Part shown: positions 43,030 to 52,085 of the stretch, in pieces
Layout of the letters: every line of letters begins with the position of its first letter
Position numbering within the stretch: the stretch's first letter is position 1
Source of the DNA: Lachnospiraceae bacterium
GTDB taxonomy: Bacteria > Bacillota > Clostridia > Lachnospirales > Lachnospiraceae
Reading direction: 5' to 3'
NCBI GenBank assembly: GCA_015056765.1
Contig: SVFQ01000012.1
Coordinates: forward strand, 1 to 64,000
DNA: 64,000 bases
Position numbers and translations under genes: made by a program
The notes under the pieces: model-generated
Databases searched by the model: none
What the model was told of the DNA's origin: nothing
What the model saw: only the letters and a program-made list of their open reading frames with translations

Positions 43030-43731
43030 ATGTTATTTGCAAGTGTATATGATAAGGGCCCTGTTGCGCTTAAAAACCAGGACGCCATTTTGTATGAGCA
43101 AGTGGTAGTGGATGGTAAACAGGTAGTATTTGCAGCGATTTGCGATGGAATCGGTGGGCTGCAGGAAGGGGAAAAGGCCAGCTTCTTTGTGACGTTGGAA
43201 CTGCGGAAATTTTTTTATGAAAAGCTGATCGAAATGATCCACAAAAGAAAAGGACAAAAGAAAATCGAGGATGCGCTGCATTTACAAATCAAGAAGTGCG
43301 GCAAAATGCTACGACGGTATGGAGAAGCACAGAACCTGCAACTAGGTACTACTTTAACGGCATTTCTGTATTATCAAAAAAGATACACGATTTTTCACAT
43401 CGGGGATAGCAGAGCGTATCTGGTGGGGAAGAAACTTCGCCAAATTACGGAGGACGATGTCTATGAGAATGGCAGTCTGTCAAAATGCGTAGGGAGTACA
43501 AGATATCAGCCGTGCCAAATCTATCATGGCAGAATTGGAAAGAGAGACTGCATGCTTTTGTGCAGTGATGGCTTTCGGAAGGAATTGATGCCGGAGGAAA
43601 TCAGAGGTTTCCTGCAAAGTGACAGACACATGGCGGAGAATATCTTGCAAAAAAGACTGCAAAAAGCGCTTGAAACCTGTAGACTTCGAGGCGAAAAAGA
43701 CAATGTCTCAGCAATGGTAATAGGGTGGTAA
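43030..43731 (+). CDS. PP2C-family Ser/Thr protein phosphatase
   Basis: Soluble metal-dependent phosphatase of 233 aa. Motifs visible: KNQDA near residue 16, the metal-binding CDGIGG near 37-42, GTTLTAFL near 103, FHIGDSRAYLV near 120, CSDGF near 180, and the final metal aspartate in EKDNVSAMVI. It is slightly short for PP2C but complete. It overlaps the kinase gene region by a few bases only (the kinase start is three bases after its stop). Together they form a reversible Ser/Thr phosphorylation pair, like PrpC-PrkC. Start ATG 43030 after AAGGAAAAG. Confidence 0.93.
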   Translation: MLFASVYDKGPVALKNQDAILYEQVVVDGKQVVFAAICDGIGGLQEGEKASFFVTLELRKFFYEKLIEMIHKRKGQKKIEDALHLQIKKCGKMLRRYGEAQNLQLGTTLTAFLYYQKRYTIFHIGDSRAYLVGKKLRQITEDDVYENGSLSKCVGSTRYQPCQIYHGRIGKRDCMLLCSDGFRKELMPEEIRGFLQSDRHMAENILQKRLQKALETCRLRGEKDNVSAMVIGW

Positions 43732-43733
43732 AA

Positions 43734-44783
43734 ATGGAACAAAAAAGTATTTGGTTGAATCGATATAGAATCTTAGAACAGATTGGAAAAGGGGCTACCG
43801 GAGAGGTATATCTGGCGGAAGATACAAGACTTCATCGCAAGGTAGCCATAAAAGTGATGCATGTCTTGGGAGCAGAATTTGAAAAAGAAGTGCAGGTTCT
43901 GCAAAGTCTTTCCCTTCGTATTTTGCCCACAATTTACGACGCCTTCGTGACGGAGGAGGGGCAGGGAATTTTGGTTATGGAGTATGTGAAGGGATTAGAT
44001 GGCGCATCCTATATCAAAACCCATGGTCCTTCAAGACCGGACCAGGTATACCGGTGGGGGATTACTCTTGCTGAAGGACTTAAGAAACTTCATCAAAGTG
44101 CCGGACATATTTTATACAGAGATTTGAAACCTGCGAATGTCATCATCGATGAGTACGGGGAAATCCGTCTCATAGATGTTGGAGCCGCGTTGGTGGGAGA
44201 TTGGAACACGGAGATGCATCGAGGAGAAGTAGGGTGTTTGCTCAGCACCAGAGTAGGCTCTGCCGGGTATGCGGCGCCGGAACAATGGGAAGGAAAGTAT
44301 TGCGATGAATCAGCGGATGTATACGGTCTGGGAATGGTGCTCACAGACTTTTTGACAGGAGAACTTCGATTTGTGGCCGATACAAAACGACATGGCACCA
44401 GACAGGAGACGATTCCGGAACCTATGAAACGGGTTTTACAGAAAGCTGCCGCAGAAAGTAAGGCAGAACGCTATGCCAATATGGAGGCTTTTTTACAGGC
44501 ATGGAAAGCTTCTGTAAGACTTCGCCGTATGCAGAATCTGAAGGAGAAGACGATTCTTGCTGTTCGTATTTTCTTATTGGTTTGTATGAATTGTCTCGTT
44601 TGGTTACCCTATCTAAATCTATTTCAGATGTATCATTCTAATCGGCTTTCTCTTGCAATGTGGAAAGTATATATGGCTCTTGCGGGAGGTCTGTATCTGC
44701 TACTTCTTTTGCCCGAAAAATATACTGAAAAACGGCGTGGTTACTGGGTTTGTCAAAGGTCGGTATGGCGGTATGACGATTGA
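43734..44783 (+). CDS. Membrane-associated Hanks-type Ser/Thr protein kinase
   Basis: A 349-aa kinase. The glycine-rich loop GKGATGEV is at 18-25, the ATP-binding lysine K40 in VAIK, the catalytic loop reads YRDLKPANVI (D130, N135; Tyr replaces the usual His), the DFG motif is DVG (148-150), and YAAPEQW supplies the APE motif. The C-terminus has two hydrophobic helices (about residues 278-330) but no PASTA or other extracellular sensor domain, unlike PrkC/Stk1. So it is a membrane kinase with no obvious muropeptide sensor. ATG 43734 behind AGGGTGG is preferred over GTG 43725. Likely co-expressed with the phosphatase upstream. Confidence 0.92.
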   Translation: MEQKSIWLNRYRILEQIGKGATGEVYLAEDTRLHRKVAIKVMHVLGAEFEKEVQVLQSLSLRILPTIYDAFVTEEGQGILVMEYVKGLDGASYIKTHGPSRPDQVYRWGITLAEGLKKLHQSAGHILYRDLKPANVIIDEYGEIRLIDVGAALVGDWNTEMHRGEVGCLLSTRVGSAGYAAPEQWEGKYCDESADVYGLGMVLTDFLTGELRFVADTKRHGTRQETIPEPMKRVLQKAAAESKAERYANMEAFLQAWKASVRLRRMQNLKEKTILAVRIFLLVCMNCLVWLPYLNLFQMYHSNRLSLAMWKVYMALAGGLYLLLLLPEKYTEKRRGYWVCQRSVWRYDD

Positions 44784-44808
44784 AAAACACCCCCGTCTAT
44801 GGTAGAAT
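44780..44808 (+). promoter_or_regulatory. Promoter of ispG-polC
   Basis: TTGAAA (44780-44785), 17-base spacer, TAGAAT (44803-44808) with an extended TGG before the -10; the -35 overlaps the kinase stop codon. Confidence 0.65.
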
Positions 44809-44856
44809 TGCAAAAGAATCATTCTATTCTAGCAGGATGAAAGAAAAGGAGTCGTT

Positions 44857-45915
44857 ATGTCACATAGAGAGCATACGAAAGAGGTTTCAATCGGAAAAGT
44901 CAGAATCGGAGGAGGCAATCCTATCGCCATCCAGTCCATGACCAATACGCCTACAGAAGACGTACAAAAGACCGTTGAACAGATTCATAGATTAGAAAAA
45001 GCCGGATGTGAGATCATCCGTTGTACTGTACCAAATATAGAGGCTGCCAAAGCAGTGACAGAAATCAAAAAGCAGATTTCCATTCCCCTTGTAGCAGATA
45101 TTCATTTTGACTATAAAATGGCCATAGCAGCCATGGAAAACGGAGCAGATAAAATCCGTATCAATCCCGGTAATATTGGTTCTGAAGACAAGGTAAGAGA
45201 AGTCGTAAAGGTAGCCAAAGAAAGAAACATCCCCATTCGTGTGGGGGTCAATAGCGGTTCTTTGGAAAAGCCATTATTAGAGAAATACGGCGGAGTCACT
45301 GCAGAAGGAATTGTAGAATCTGCCTTAGATAAAGTAAAACTCATTGAGGACATGGGCTATGATAATCTGGTAGTCAGCATTAAGTCCTCTGATGTATTGA
45401 TGTGTGTAAAGGCACACGAATTGATTGCTACAAAGTGCAATCACCCATTACATGTAGGTATCACAGAGTCCGGCACCGTCATGAGTGGATCCATTAAGTC
45501 CTCCATCGGACTTGGACTGATTCTAAGTCAGGGCATCGGCGATACCATTCGCGTATCTTTGACAGGAGACCCTGTAGAAGAAATCCGCGCGGCAAAGCTG
45601 ATTCTTCGTACATTAGGCCTGCGCAAAGGTGGCATCGAAGTGGTATCCTGCCCCACCTGCGGCCGTACAAAGATTGACCTGATTTCCCTTGCGAGCAAGG
45701 TGGAAAAGATGGTGGAAGACTATCCTCTTGACCTTAAACTGGCCGTGATGGGATGTGTGGTAAATGGTCCCGGCGAAGCAAAGGAAGCTGACCTTGGTAT
45801 CGCAGGCGGTATCGGGGAAGGCCTTTTGATTAAGAAGGGTGAGATTATCAAGAAAGTTCCGGAAGAGGAACTACTAAGTACACTGAAAGAAGAACTAGAT
45901 CACTGGAATGAGTGA
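44857..45915 (+). CDS. ispG: 4-hydroxy-3-methylbut-2-en-1-yl diphosphate synthase
   Basis: [4Fe-4S] enzyme reducing MEcPP to HMBPP in the MEP pathway. The TIM-barrel half begins VRIGGGNPIAIQSMTNT, includes ADIHFDYKMA near residue 82, and the iron-sulfur domain has CPTCGRTKID and MGCVVNGPGEA with the three cluster cysteines and the fourth-ligand glutamate. At 352 aa it is the usual size. AAAAGGAG precedes the ATG. It overlaps polC by eight bases and has its own promoter, so it leads a short ispG-polC-DUF624 operon. Confidence 0.97.
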   Translation: MSHREHTKEVSIGKVRIGGGNPIAIQSMTNTPTEDVQKTVEQIHRLEKAGCEIIRCTVPNIEAAKAVTEIKKQISIPLVADIHFDYKMAIAAMENGADKIRINPGNIGSEDKVREVVKVAKERNIPIRVGVNSGSLEKPLLEKYGGVTAEGIVESALDKVKLIEDMGYDNLVVSIKSSDVLMCVKAHELIATKCNHPLHVGITESGTVMSGSIKSSIGLGLILSQGIGDTIRVSLTGDPVEEIRAAKLILRTLGLRKGGIEVVSCPTCGRTKIDLISLASKVEKMVEDYPLDLKLAVMGCVVNGPGEAKEADLGIAGGIGEGLLIKKGEIIKKVPEEELLSTLKEELDHWNE

Positions 45916-48900
45916 AACAAAGAAATTCGGGGAAGTATTTCCTACGTTACAATTACAAGGTGAATTGAAAGCATTGATGGACATGGCCCTGGTGGAACGA
46001 ATTTCCACCACCAAGACCAGGTCCTTTTTGCGTGTCTATATTTCCAGCGACAGACTGATTTTCAAACGGGATCTGTGGAAAGTGGAAGAGGAGATTAAAA
46101 AGCAGCTCTTCCGCAATACCGACATTGTTATCCATATCATCGAAAAGTTTCATTTGTCCAGCCAGTATACCCCGGAAACTTTATGGGAAGCTTACCAGGA
46201 AAGTTTTTTTGAAGAACTGGAAAAACACTCCCCGGTACTTGCCAATGTACTTCGTAAAGGAGGCATTTCCTTCCCTGAGGAAGGGGTTTTACTGCTTACT
46301 TTAGAAGACGATGTCATTTCGAAATTAAAGGCACCGGAACTTATCGATATCATCCATACCGTGTGGAATGATCGTTGCGGTTTTTCATTACATATCAAAG
46401 AAGAATATGTGCCGGTTAAAGAAGACAAAAAGAAGGCGAAAAAGTGGGAGCTGCCGGATAATGTCAGGGCTGCTATGGAAGCAAAAGCCAGAGAAAATGG
46501 CGAAGAGCTTGCTAAGCCTGCAGAATCCATAGAATCAGCCCAGTCTGTGAAAGAAGAAAAGGGCAAAGGCAAAGATGCGAAAGAAAAGAAAGTACAGCCA
46601 CTGAAAAAATCCGATAATCCGGATGTGATTTTAGGTAAAGACTTCGAAGACAATGCCATTAACTTAGAGGATATTGTGGGGGAAGTAGGCTTTGTCACGG
46701 TTCGAGGACAGATTCTTTCCTACGAAGAAAAGGAAATTGCCAAGATAGAGAAAATCATTGTCAGCATTACGCTAACCGACTTTACCGACACCATGATGGC
46801 AAAGATTTTTGTTCGCATCGACCAGATAGAAGAAATCAGGGGACAGTTAAAGGGCGGTACCTTTGTGAAGATTCAGGGAAAGGCCCAAAATGATAACTTT
46901 GCCCATGACATCGTCATCAATATGATGAATGTAAAGAAGATTCCGAACTTCGTGGTGACCCGTATGGATACCAGCGAAGAGAAGCGTGTAGAGCTTCACT
47001 GCCATACCAAGATGAGTGATATGGATGGTGTTTCGGAAGCAAAAGATATCGTAAAGCGTGCCTATGCTTGGGGGATGCCCGCCATTGCCATTACAGACCA
47101 CGGCGTGGTACAGTCCTTCCCGGATGCCAACCATGTGTGGGAAGATTTGTGGAAAGCGGAGAAGGCAAAACGTGCCGAGGCTGGGGATCCGGCTCCGGAT
47201 AAGTTTGATTTCTTTAAGGTCATCTACGGTGTAGAGGCTTATTTGGTAGACGATTTGCACACAGTGGTCCATGATCAAAAAGGCCAAAGCCTCATGGAAA
47301 ACTATGTGGTCTTCGATATCGAGACCACAGGTATTTCTCCTGTGAATGAACGCATCACGGAAATCGGTGCGGTCAGGGTGGTAGAAGGCAAGATTACAGA
47401 GCGATTTTCCACCTTTGTAAATCCCCAAAAGCCCATTCCTTTCCACATCGAACAGCTGACGCATATCAGCGATGATATGGTGGTGGATGCGCCAACCATA
47501 GAAGAAGTATTACCGAACTTTTTGGAATTCTGTAAGGGCGCTGTACTGGTGGCTCACAACGCAGAGTTCGATTGCGGCTTTATCAAAGAAAACTGCCGCA
47601 GATTAGACTTAGAGTTTGACTTTACCTACGTGGATACCATGGGTATTTCCAGATTCCTTTTGAATCAGGCAAAGCATACCCTGGATGCTGTGGCGAAGAC
47701 CTTGAATGTATCCTTAGAAGGACATCACAGGGCTGTCAACGATGCAGAGTGCACTGCTGAAATCTGGGAGAAATTCATAGCCATGCTGAAAGAGCGTGGC
47801 ATCGAAACCTTGGGACAGTTAGAAGAAAAGAGTGCCAGCAATCCGGATATCATCAGACGATCCAAGAGCCATCACGCCATTATTTTAGCAAAGAATAATA
47901 CGGGACGAGCAAACTTATATCGACTGGTTTCCATGTCCCATTTGGACTACTTCAGAAAAGTACCACGTATTCCCAAGAGCGAACTGATGAAGCATAGGGA
48001 AGGACTTTTACTGGGAAGTGCCTGCGAAGCCGGTGAATTATACAGAGCGCTGTTAGATGGACAGAGCGATACGGAAATCGCCAGACTGGTGCAGTTCTAT
48101 GATTACCTGGAGATTCAGCCTGTAGGTAATAACAAGTTTATGATCAATTCACCGAAGGTAGAAGCGGTGAATTCCATCGAAGATATCCAGGAAATCAATA
48201 AGCGCATTGTGAAGCTGGGAGAGCAGTTTGGCAAGCTGGTAGTAGCCACTTGCGACGTGCATTTCCTAGACCCGGAAGATGAGATTTATCGTCGTATCAT
48301 CATGGCAGGTAAAGGCTTCTCCGATGCAGATGAACAGGCACCTTTGTATCTACATACTACACAGGAAATGCTGGATGAATTCCAGTATCTGGGAAGCGAG
48401 AAGGCCAGAGAAGTGGTCATCACCAATACCAATAAGATTGCAGATATGATAGACTGCATGTCGCCGGTTAGACCGGACAAATGTCCTCCGGTCATTCCGG
48501 ATTCCGATCAGACCCTGCGTCGTATCTGCTATGACAAAGCCCATGCCCTGTATGGAGAGAAGCTTCCTTCCATCGTAGAAGAGCGATTGGAGAAAGAGCT
48601 AAACTCCATCATTAGCAATGGATTTGCCGTTATGTATATCATTGCGCAGAAACTGGTGTGGAAATCCGTGGAGGATGGTTACCTGGTAGGTTCCCGTGGA
48701 TCGGTAGGTTCCTCCTTCGTAGCATTCATGTCCGGTATTACGGAGGTTAACTCCTTAAGTCCACATTACCGATGTGAAAACTGCTTCTATACGGATTTTG
48801 ATTCGGAAGAAGTCAGAAAGTATGCCGGCGGATCCGGCTGCGATATGCCGGATAAGATTTGCCCGGTATGCGGTAAGCCGCTTGTAAAAGATGGTTTTGA

Positions 48901-50395
48901 TATTCCTTTCGAGACCTTCCTGGGATTCAAAGGAAATAAAGAGCCTGATATCGACCTTAACTTCTCCGGAGAATACCAGAGTAAAGCGCATAAGTACACG
49001 GAAGTTATCTTTGGTTACGGTCAGACCTTCCGTGCCGGTACCATTGGTACCCTGGCAGATAAAACCGCCTATGGTTTTGTTATGAAATATTTTGAAGAGC
49101 ATGGCATTACCAAACGGCGTATCGATGCAGAGCGTATCGCCATGGGATGCACCGGTGTCCGCAGAAGTACCGGACAGCACCCGGGTGGTATCGTAGTACT
49201 TCCCGTGGGAGAAGACATCAATACCTTCACCCCGGTACAGCATCCTGCCAATGACATGGAGACAGATACCATCACTACCCACTTTGATTATCACTCCATC
49301 GACCATAACCTTTTAAAATTGGATATTCTTGGTCACGACGATCCTACCATGATCCGTATGTTGCAGGATCTTACCGGCATTGATCCTGTTACCATTCCAT
49401 TAGACGACCCGGATGTTATGAGCCTTTTCACATCCACCAGAGCTTTGGGGGTTACCCCGGAAGAAATCGATGGCTGTCCTGTGGGCTCCATGGGTATCCC
49501 GGAGTTTGGTACAGATAATGCAATCCGAATGCTATTGACCACCCAGCCGAAACAGTTCTCCGATCTGATTCGTATTTCCGGTCTGGGTCATGGTACCGAT
49601 GTATGGGCAGGTAACGCAGAAACCCTGATTGAAGAGGGTACTGCAGATATTTCTACGGTTATCTGTTGCCGTGATGATATTATGATTTACCTGATTTTGC
49701 AGGGTGTAGAATCCGAGCTTTCCTTTACCATCATGGAAAGTGTGCGTAAAGGAAAAGGCCTGAAACCCGAGTGGGAAGAAATTATGAAGGAACATAACGT
49801 GCCGGATTGGTACATTTGGTCCTGCAAAAAGATTAAATACATGTTCCCGAAGGCCCATGCGGCTGCTTATGTCATGATGGCATGGCGTATTGCATATTGT
49901 AAAATCAACTATCCACAGGCATATTACGCGGCATACTTCAGTATCCGTGCTACAGGATTTTCTTACGAGCTTATGTGCCAGGGAAAGAAAATCTGCGAGC
50001 AGAATCTGGCAGATTATAAAAACAGACAAAAGGATAAGAGCAACTTTTCTGCGAAGGATAAGGATACCTTGCGTGACTTAAAACTAGTGCAGGAGATGTA
50101 TGCAAGAGGCCTGGAATTCGAACCCATCGATTTATATCGTGCACACTCTAGAAATTTCCAGGTAATTGATGGTAAGATAATGCCATCCCTTAGTAGTATC
50201 GATGGTTTGGGAGAAAAGGCTGCGGATGCCATTATGGAAGCTGCAAGACACGGGGAATTCCTGTCACAGGATGATTTCCGTGCCAGAACCAAGGTCTCCA
50301 AGACTGTAATCGAACTGATGGACAGACTGGGTATTTTAGGTGATATGCCTGAAAGTAACCAAATAAGTATTTTTGACTTGATAGGAGCAGAGTAA
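45908..50395 (+). CDS. polC: DNA polymerase III alpha subunit, PolC type
   Basis: Main replicative polymerase of low-GC Gram-positives. Domains in order: N-terminal domain (1 to about 190), a Lys/Glu-rich linker, OB domain (about 250-350), PHP domain starting at H364-C-H366, an inserted DEDD 3'-5' proofreading exonuclease with D470-I-E472, the rest of PHP, the palm domain with catalytic D1014 and D1016 (PDIDLNF), a zinc-binding Cys cluster just before it (CENC near 957 and CPVC near 985), and fingers and helix-hairpin-helix regions. At 1495 aa it is a little longer than the Bacillus enzyme because of the N-terminal linker. Confidence 0.98.
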   Translation: MSETKKFGEVFPTLQLQGELKALMDMALVERISTTKTRSFLRVYISSDRLIFKRDLWKVEEEIKKQLFRNTDIVIHIIEKFHLSSQYTPETLWEAYQESFFEELEKHSPVLANVLRKGGISFPEEGVLLLTLEDDVISKLKAPELIDIIHTVWNDRCGFSLHIKEEYVPVKEDKKKAKKWELPDNVRAAMEAKARENGEELAKPAESIESAQSVKEEKGKGKDAKEKKVQPLKKSDNPDVILGKDFEDNAINLEDIVGEVGFVTVRGQILSYEEKEIAKIEKIIVSITLTDFTDTMMAKIFVRIDQIEEIRGQLKGGTFVKIQGKAQNDNFAHDIVINMMNVKKIPNFVVTRMDTSEEKRVELHCHTKMSDMDGVSEAKDIVKRAYAWGMPAIAITDHGVVQSFPDANHVWEDLWKAEKAKRAEAGDPAPDKFDFFKVIYGVEAYLVDDLHTVVHDQKGQSLMENYVVFDIETTGISPVNERITEIGAVRVVEGKITERFSTFVNPQKPIPFHIEQLTHISDDMVVDAPTIEEVLPNFLEFCKGAVLVAHNAEFDCGFIKENCRRLDLEFDFTYVDTMGISRFLLNQAKHTLDAVAKTLNVSLEGHHRAVNDAECTAEIWEKFIAMLKERGIETLGQLEEKSASNPDIIRRSKSHHAIILAKNNTGRANLYRLVSMSHLDYFRKVPRIPKSELMKHREGLLLGSACEAGELYRALLDGQSDTEIARLVQFYDYLEIQPVGNNKFMINSPKVEAVNSIEDIQEINKRIVKLGEQFGKLVVATCDVHFLDPEDEIYRRIIMAGKGFSDADEQAPLYLHTTQEMLDEFQYLGSEKAREVVITNTNKIADMIDCMSPVRPDKCPPVIPDSDQTLRRICYDKAHALYGEKLPSIVEERLEKELNSIISNGFAVMYIIAQKLVWKSVEDGYLVGSRGSVGSSFVAFMSGITEVNSLSPHYRCENCFYTDFDSEEVRKYAGGSGCDMPDKICPVCGKPLVKDGFDIPFETFLGFKGNKEPDIDLNFSGEYQSKAHKYTEVIFGYGQTFRAGTIGTLADKTAYGFVMKYFEEHGITKRRIDAERIAMGCTGVRRSTGQHPGGIVVLPVGEDINTFTPVQHPANDMETDTITTHFDYHSIDHNLLKLDILGHDDPTMIRMLQDLTGIDPVTIPLDDPDVMSLFTSTRALGVTPEEIDGCPVGSMGIPEFGTDNAIRMLLTTQPKQFSDLIRISGLGHGTDVWAGNAETLIEEGTADISTVICCRDDIMIYLILQGVESELSFTIMESVRKGKGLKPEWEEIMKEHNVPDWYIWSCKKIKYMFPKAHAAAYVMMAWRIAYCKINYPQAYYAAYFSIRATGFSYELMCQGKKICEQNLADYKNRQKDKSNFSAKDKDTLRDLKLVQEMYARGLEFEPIDLYRAHSRNFQVIDGKIMPSLSSIDGLGEKAADAIMEAARHGEFLSQDDFRARTKVSKTVIELMDRLGILGDMPESNQISIFDLIGAE

Positions 50396-51225
50396 TGAGC
50401 AATATTTTCAATCTTGAGAACCCATTTTGGTCGTTTTTATCAAAACTTGTAGATGGATTTTGGCTAATGATTTTATGGTATCTGAACCTGATTCCGGCCT
50501 ATATTGGTTATAAAGTTATGGGCGGATCCGACGGTCTAATGAATATTCTGCAGGGCGGTAATGCGGTAGCACTGATTGTATACCTGGCTGTGATGCTTGT
50601 TCTTACTTTTACCTTAGGACCTGCTACCACTGCATTTTTCTATGTGGCACAGAAGATGGTTGTAGACCAGGAAGGAAATATTACAAAGCAGTTCTTCCAT
50701 TCTTATAAAGAGAACTTCAGACAGGCTAGTATTTTATGGCTGATTATGCTTGGAGTAGGCGCAGTGCTGTTCTTCAATTTGTGGTTTTATCGTATGGCAA
50801 GCCAGGGCGTGAATCAGAAACTGGGGATTTTTGTATTCTTTATTCTGGTAATCCTTTGGGTATACCTGATGACTTTGCAGTTTATCTTCCCTGTACAGTC
50901 TAAGTTTGCTAATCCAATCAAAAATACCATCAAGTTCTCTTTGGTACTATCCTTACAGAAGTTTGGCTGGACTTTGGTGATGATGATTGTATTTACTGCA
51001 GTCATCAGCATTGGGCTATTTGTCATGGTACCTGTATTACTGTTTGCACCGGGCATTATCACTTTCATTGATGCCAGAATCGTACAGCACATCTTTGAAC
51101 CGTACATCCAGCAGATTCAGGAGAACCCTGATCAGAGCGTTACCATGGCGGAAGTAGAGGCCAGAGTAAAGGAAGAGAAGAGAGCTGCCAAGGAAGCTGA
51201 GAAAGCAGAAAAAGAAGAAAAATAA
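50395..51225 (+). CDS. DUF624/YesL-family membrane protein
   Basis: A 276-aa protein beginning NIFNLENPFWSFLSKLVD, a pattern typical of YesL/DUF624 proteins, with about six transmembrane helices and the conserved TLGPATTAFFYVAQKMV near residue 75. The C-terminal 40 residues are a highly charged Lys/Glu/Ala helix (VKEEKRAAKEAEKAEKEEK), probably cytoplasmic coiled coil. Function is unknown; some relatives sit near sugar-uptake genes, but this one overlaps polC (TAATG) and is co-transcribed with it. No metabolic context helps. Confidence 0.82.
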   Translation: MSNIFNLENPFWSFLSKLVDGFWLMILWYLNLIPAYIGYKVMGGSDGLMNILQGGNAVALIVYLAVMLVLTFTLGPATTAFFYVAQKMVVDQEGNITKQFFHSYKENFRQASILWLIMLGVGAVLFFNLWFYRMASQGVNQKLGIFVFFILVILWVYLMTLQFIFPVQSKFANPIKNTIKFSLVLSLQKFGWTLVMMIVFTAVISIGLFVMVPVLLFAPGIITFIDARIVQHIFEPYIQQIQENPDQSVTMAEVEARVKEEKRAAKEAEKAEKEEK

Positions 51226-51244
51226 AAAACTTTTCAAAAAGTAC

Positions 51245-51273
51245 TTGCATTTCATCTGCATTTGTACTAACAT
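51245..51273 (+). promoter_or_regulatory. Promoter of tRNA-Glu
   Basis: TTGCAT (51245-51250), 17-base spacer, TAACAT (51268-51273). The predicted start is at about 51280, just inside the leader hairpin. Confidence 0.5.
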
Positions 51274-51278
51274 AATCA

Positions 51279-51302
51279 AGTCGGCTCTATTAAAAGCCGA
51301 CT
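51279..51302 (+). other. Leader hairpin upstream of tRNA-Glu
   Basis: AGTCGGCT (51279-51286) pairs perfectly with AGCCGACT (51295-51302) over an eight-base loop. No T run follows, so it is not a terminator; it would sit at or near the 5' end of the tRNA precursor and be removed by RNase P. It could also terminate-proof or stabilise the precursor. Confidence 0.55.
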
Positions 51303-51309
51303 GATTTAT

Positions 51310-51381
51310 GGCTCGTTGGTCAAGCGGTTAAGACGCTGCCCTCTCACGGCAGAATCAGGGGTTCGATTCCCCTACGAGCTG
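51310..51381 (+). tRNA. tRNA-Glu (anticodon CTC)
   Basis: Cloverleaf of 72 nt: acceptor GGCTCGT/ACGAGCT (with a terminal G-T pair) and discriminator G, D arm GGTC...GAC, anticodon stem CTGCC/GGCAG with loop CTCTCAC giving CTC (reads GAG), and T arm AGGGG-TTCGATT-CCCCT. CCA is not encoded. Confidence 0.93.
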
Positions 51382-51413
51382 CTGACTGTTTATTTGAACA
51401 GCCCAACCCGAAC

Positions 51414-51442
51414 TTGCATCTCATAGCCATTTGTGCTATGAT
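51414..51442 (+). promoter_or_regulatory. Promoter of the rimP-nusA-infB operon
   Basis: TTGCAT (51414-51419), 17-base spacer, TATGAT (51437-51442) with extended TGC before the -10. The predicted start is at about 51449, roughly 150 bases before rimP. Confidence 0.7.
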
Positions 51443-51466
51443 ATGTAAGTAAAATATGTTACCTAG

Positions 51467-51496
51467 AAGTGGACTTGCAGAGAGTCCACTTTTTTA
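51467..51496 (+). terminator. Leader terminator upstream of rimP-nusA
   Basis: AAGTGGACT (51467-51475) pairs with AGTCCACTT (51483-51491) over TGCAGAG, followed by a run of T residues to 51496. It lies between the operon promoter and the first gene, so it should cut most transcripts at about 48 nt. A terminator in this place matches the known NusA autoregulation by attenuation in Bacillus. Confidence 0.8.
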
Positions 51497-51498
51497 TT

Positions 51499-51581
51499 GT
51501 CACCACGTGCTTCGCACGTGGTGACGTAGACCCACCCCATTTGCGTAGCAAATTTTCATGGGTGGGGTTTACCCGTGCCAC
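51499..51581 (+). repeat. Structured intergenic element, copy B
   Basis: Same arrangement as 14901-14975. Hairpin I GTCACCACGTGC/GCACGTGGTGAC (51499-51510 with 51514-51525, TTC loop); GTAG (51526-51529); stem II CCCACCC/GGGTGGG (51531-51537 with 51560-51566) enclosing hairpin III ATTTGC-GTA-GCAAAT (51539-51553); then ACCCGT (51571-51576) and GCCAC. It fills the rimP leader between terminator and ribosome binding site. The 373-base gap between the DUF624 gene and rimP therefore holds tRNA-Glu, two promoters, a leader hairpin, a leader terminator and this element. Confidence 0.75.
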
Positions 51582-51598
51582 AATTATGAGGAGGTTTT

Positions 51599-52063
51599 AT
51601 GTCTCAAAAAGAACAAATTGAAAAGCAGTTCGAAGAACTTCTTACTCCGGTTTGCGAGAAGCATGGTGTGGAAGTCTATGACGTGGAATACGTCAAAGAA
51701 GGCAGCGATTATTATCTGCGTGCCTACATCGATAAGGAAGGTGGCGTCACCATCGGCGACTGTGAAGTGGTCAATCGAGAGTTGTCAGACCTTATGGATG
51801 AAAAGGATTTTATCAAGGATGCTTATATCTTGGAAGTAAGCAGTCCGGGGCTTGGCCGTACCTTGAAAAAGGACAGACATTATGAAAAAGCCCTTGGCCA
51901 GGAAGTGGAGATTAAGACATTTAAACCCATCGACGGAAGCAAAGAATTTGCAGGTATTTTAAAGGCATTTGATGACCAAACATTTACCGTGGTCATAGAT
52001 GATACAGAAAAGACATTTCAAAGAGCGGATATCGCATTAATGAAATTAGCATTTCACTTATAG
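51599..52063 (+). CDS. rimP: Ribosome maturation factor RimP
   Basis: Assists assembly of the 30S subunit. Two-domain protein of 154 aa: an N-terminal alpha/beta domain with VYDVEYVKEGSDYYLRAYID near residue 24 and the DCEVVNRELSDLMDEKD stretch near 56, SSPGLGRTLKK near 81, then a C-terminal SH3-like barrel. The start has TGAGGAGG eight bases upstream. It is the first gene of the rimP-nusA-rnpM-ylxQ-infB order that is conserved in Firmicutes, and it sits behind a long leader with a terminator and structured element B. Confidence 0.96.
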   Translation: MSQKEQIEKQFEELLTPVCEKHGVEVYDVEYVKEGSDYYLRAYIDKEGGVTIGDCEVVNRELSDLMDEKDFIKDAYILEVSSPGLGRTLKKDRHYEKALGQEVEIKTFKPIDGSKEFAGILKAFDDQTFTVVIDDTEKTFQRADIALMKLAFHL

Positions 52064-52085
52064 TATTTAGGAGGAAAGTAGAAAA

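Noticed and set aside
48755-49306. Opposite-strand open frames within polC
   Set aside because: Antisense shadows of a long conserved gene; none has a ribosome binding site or recognisable domain.
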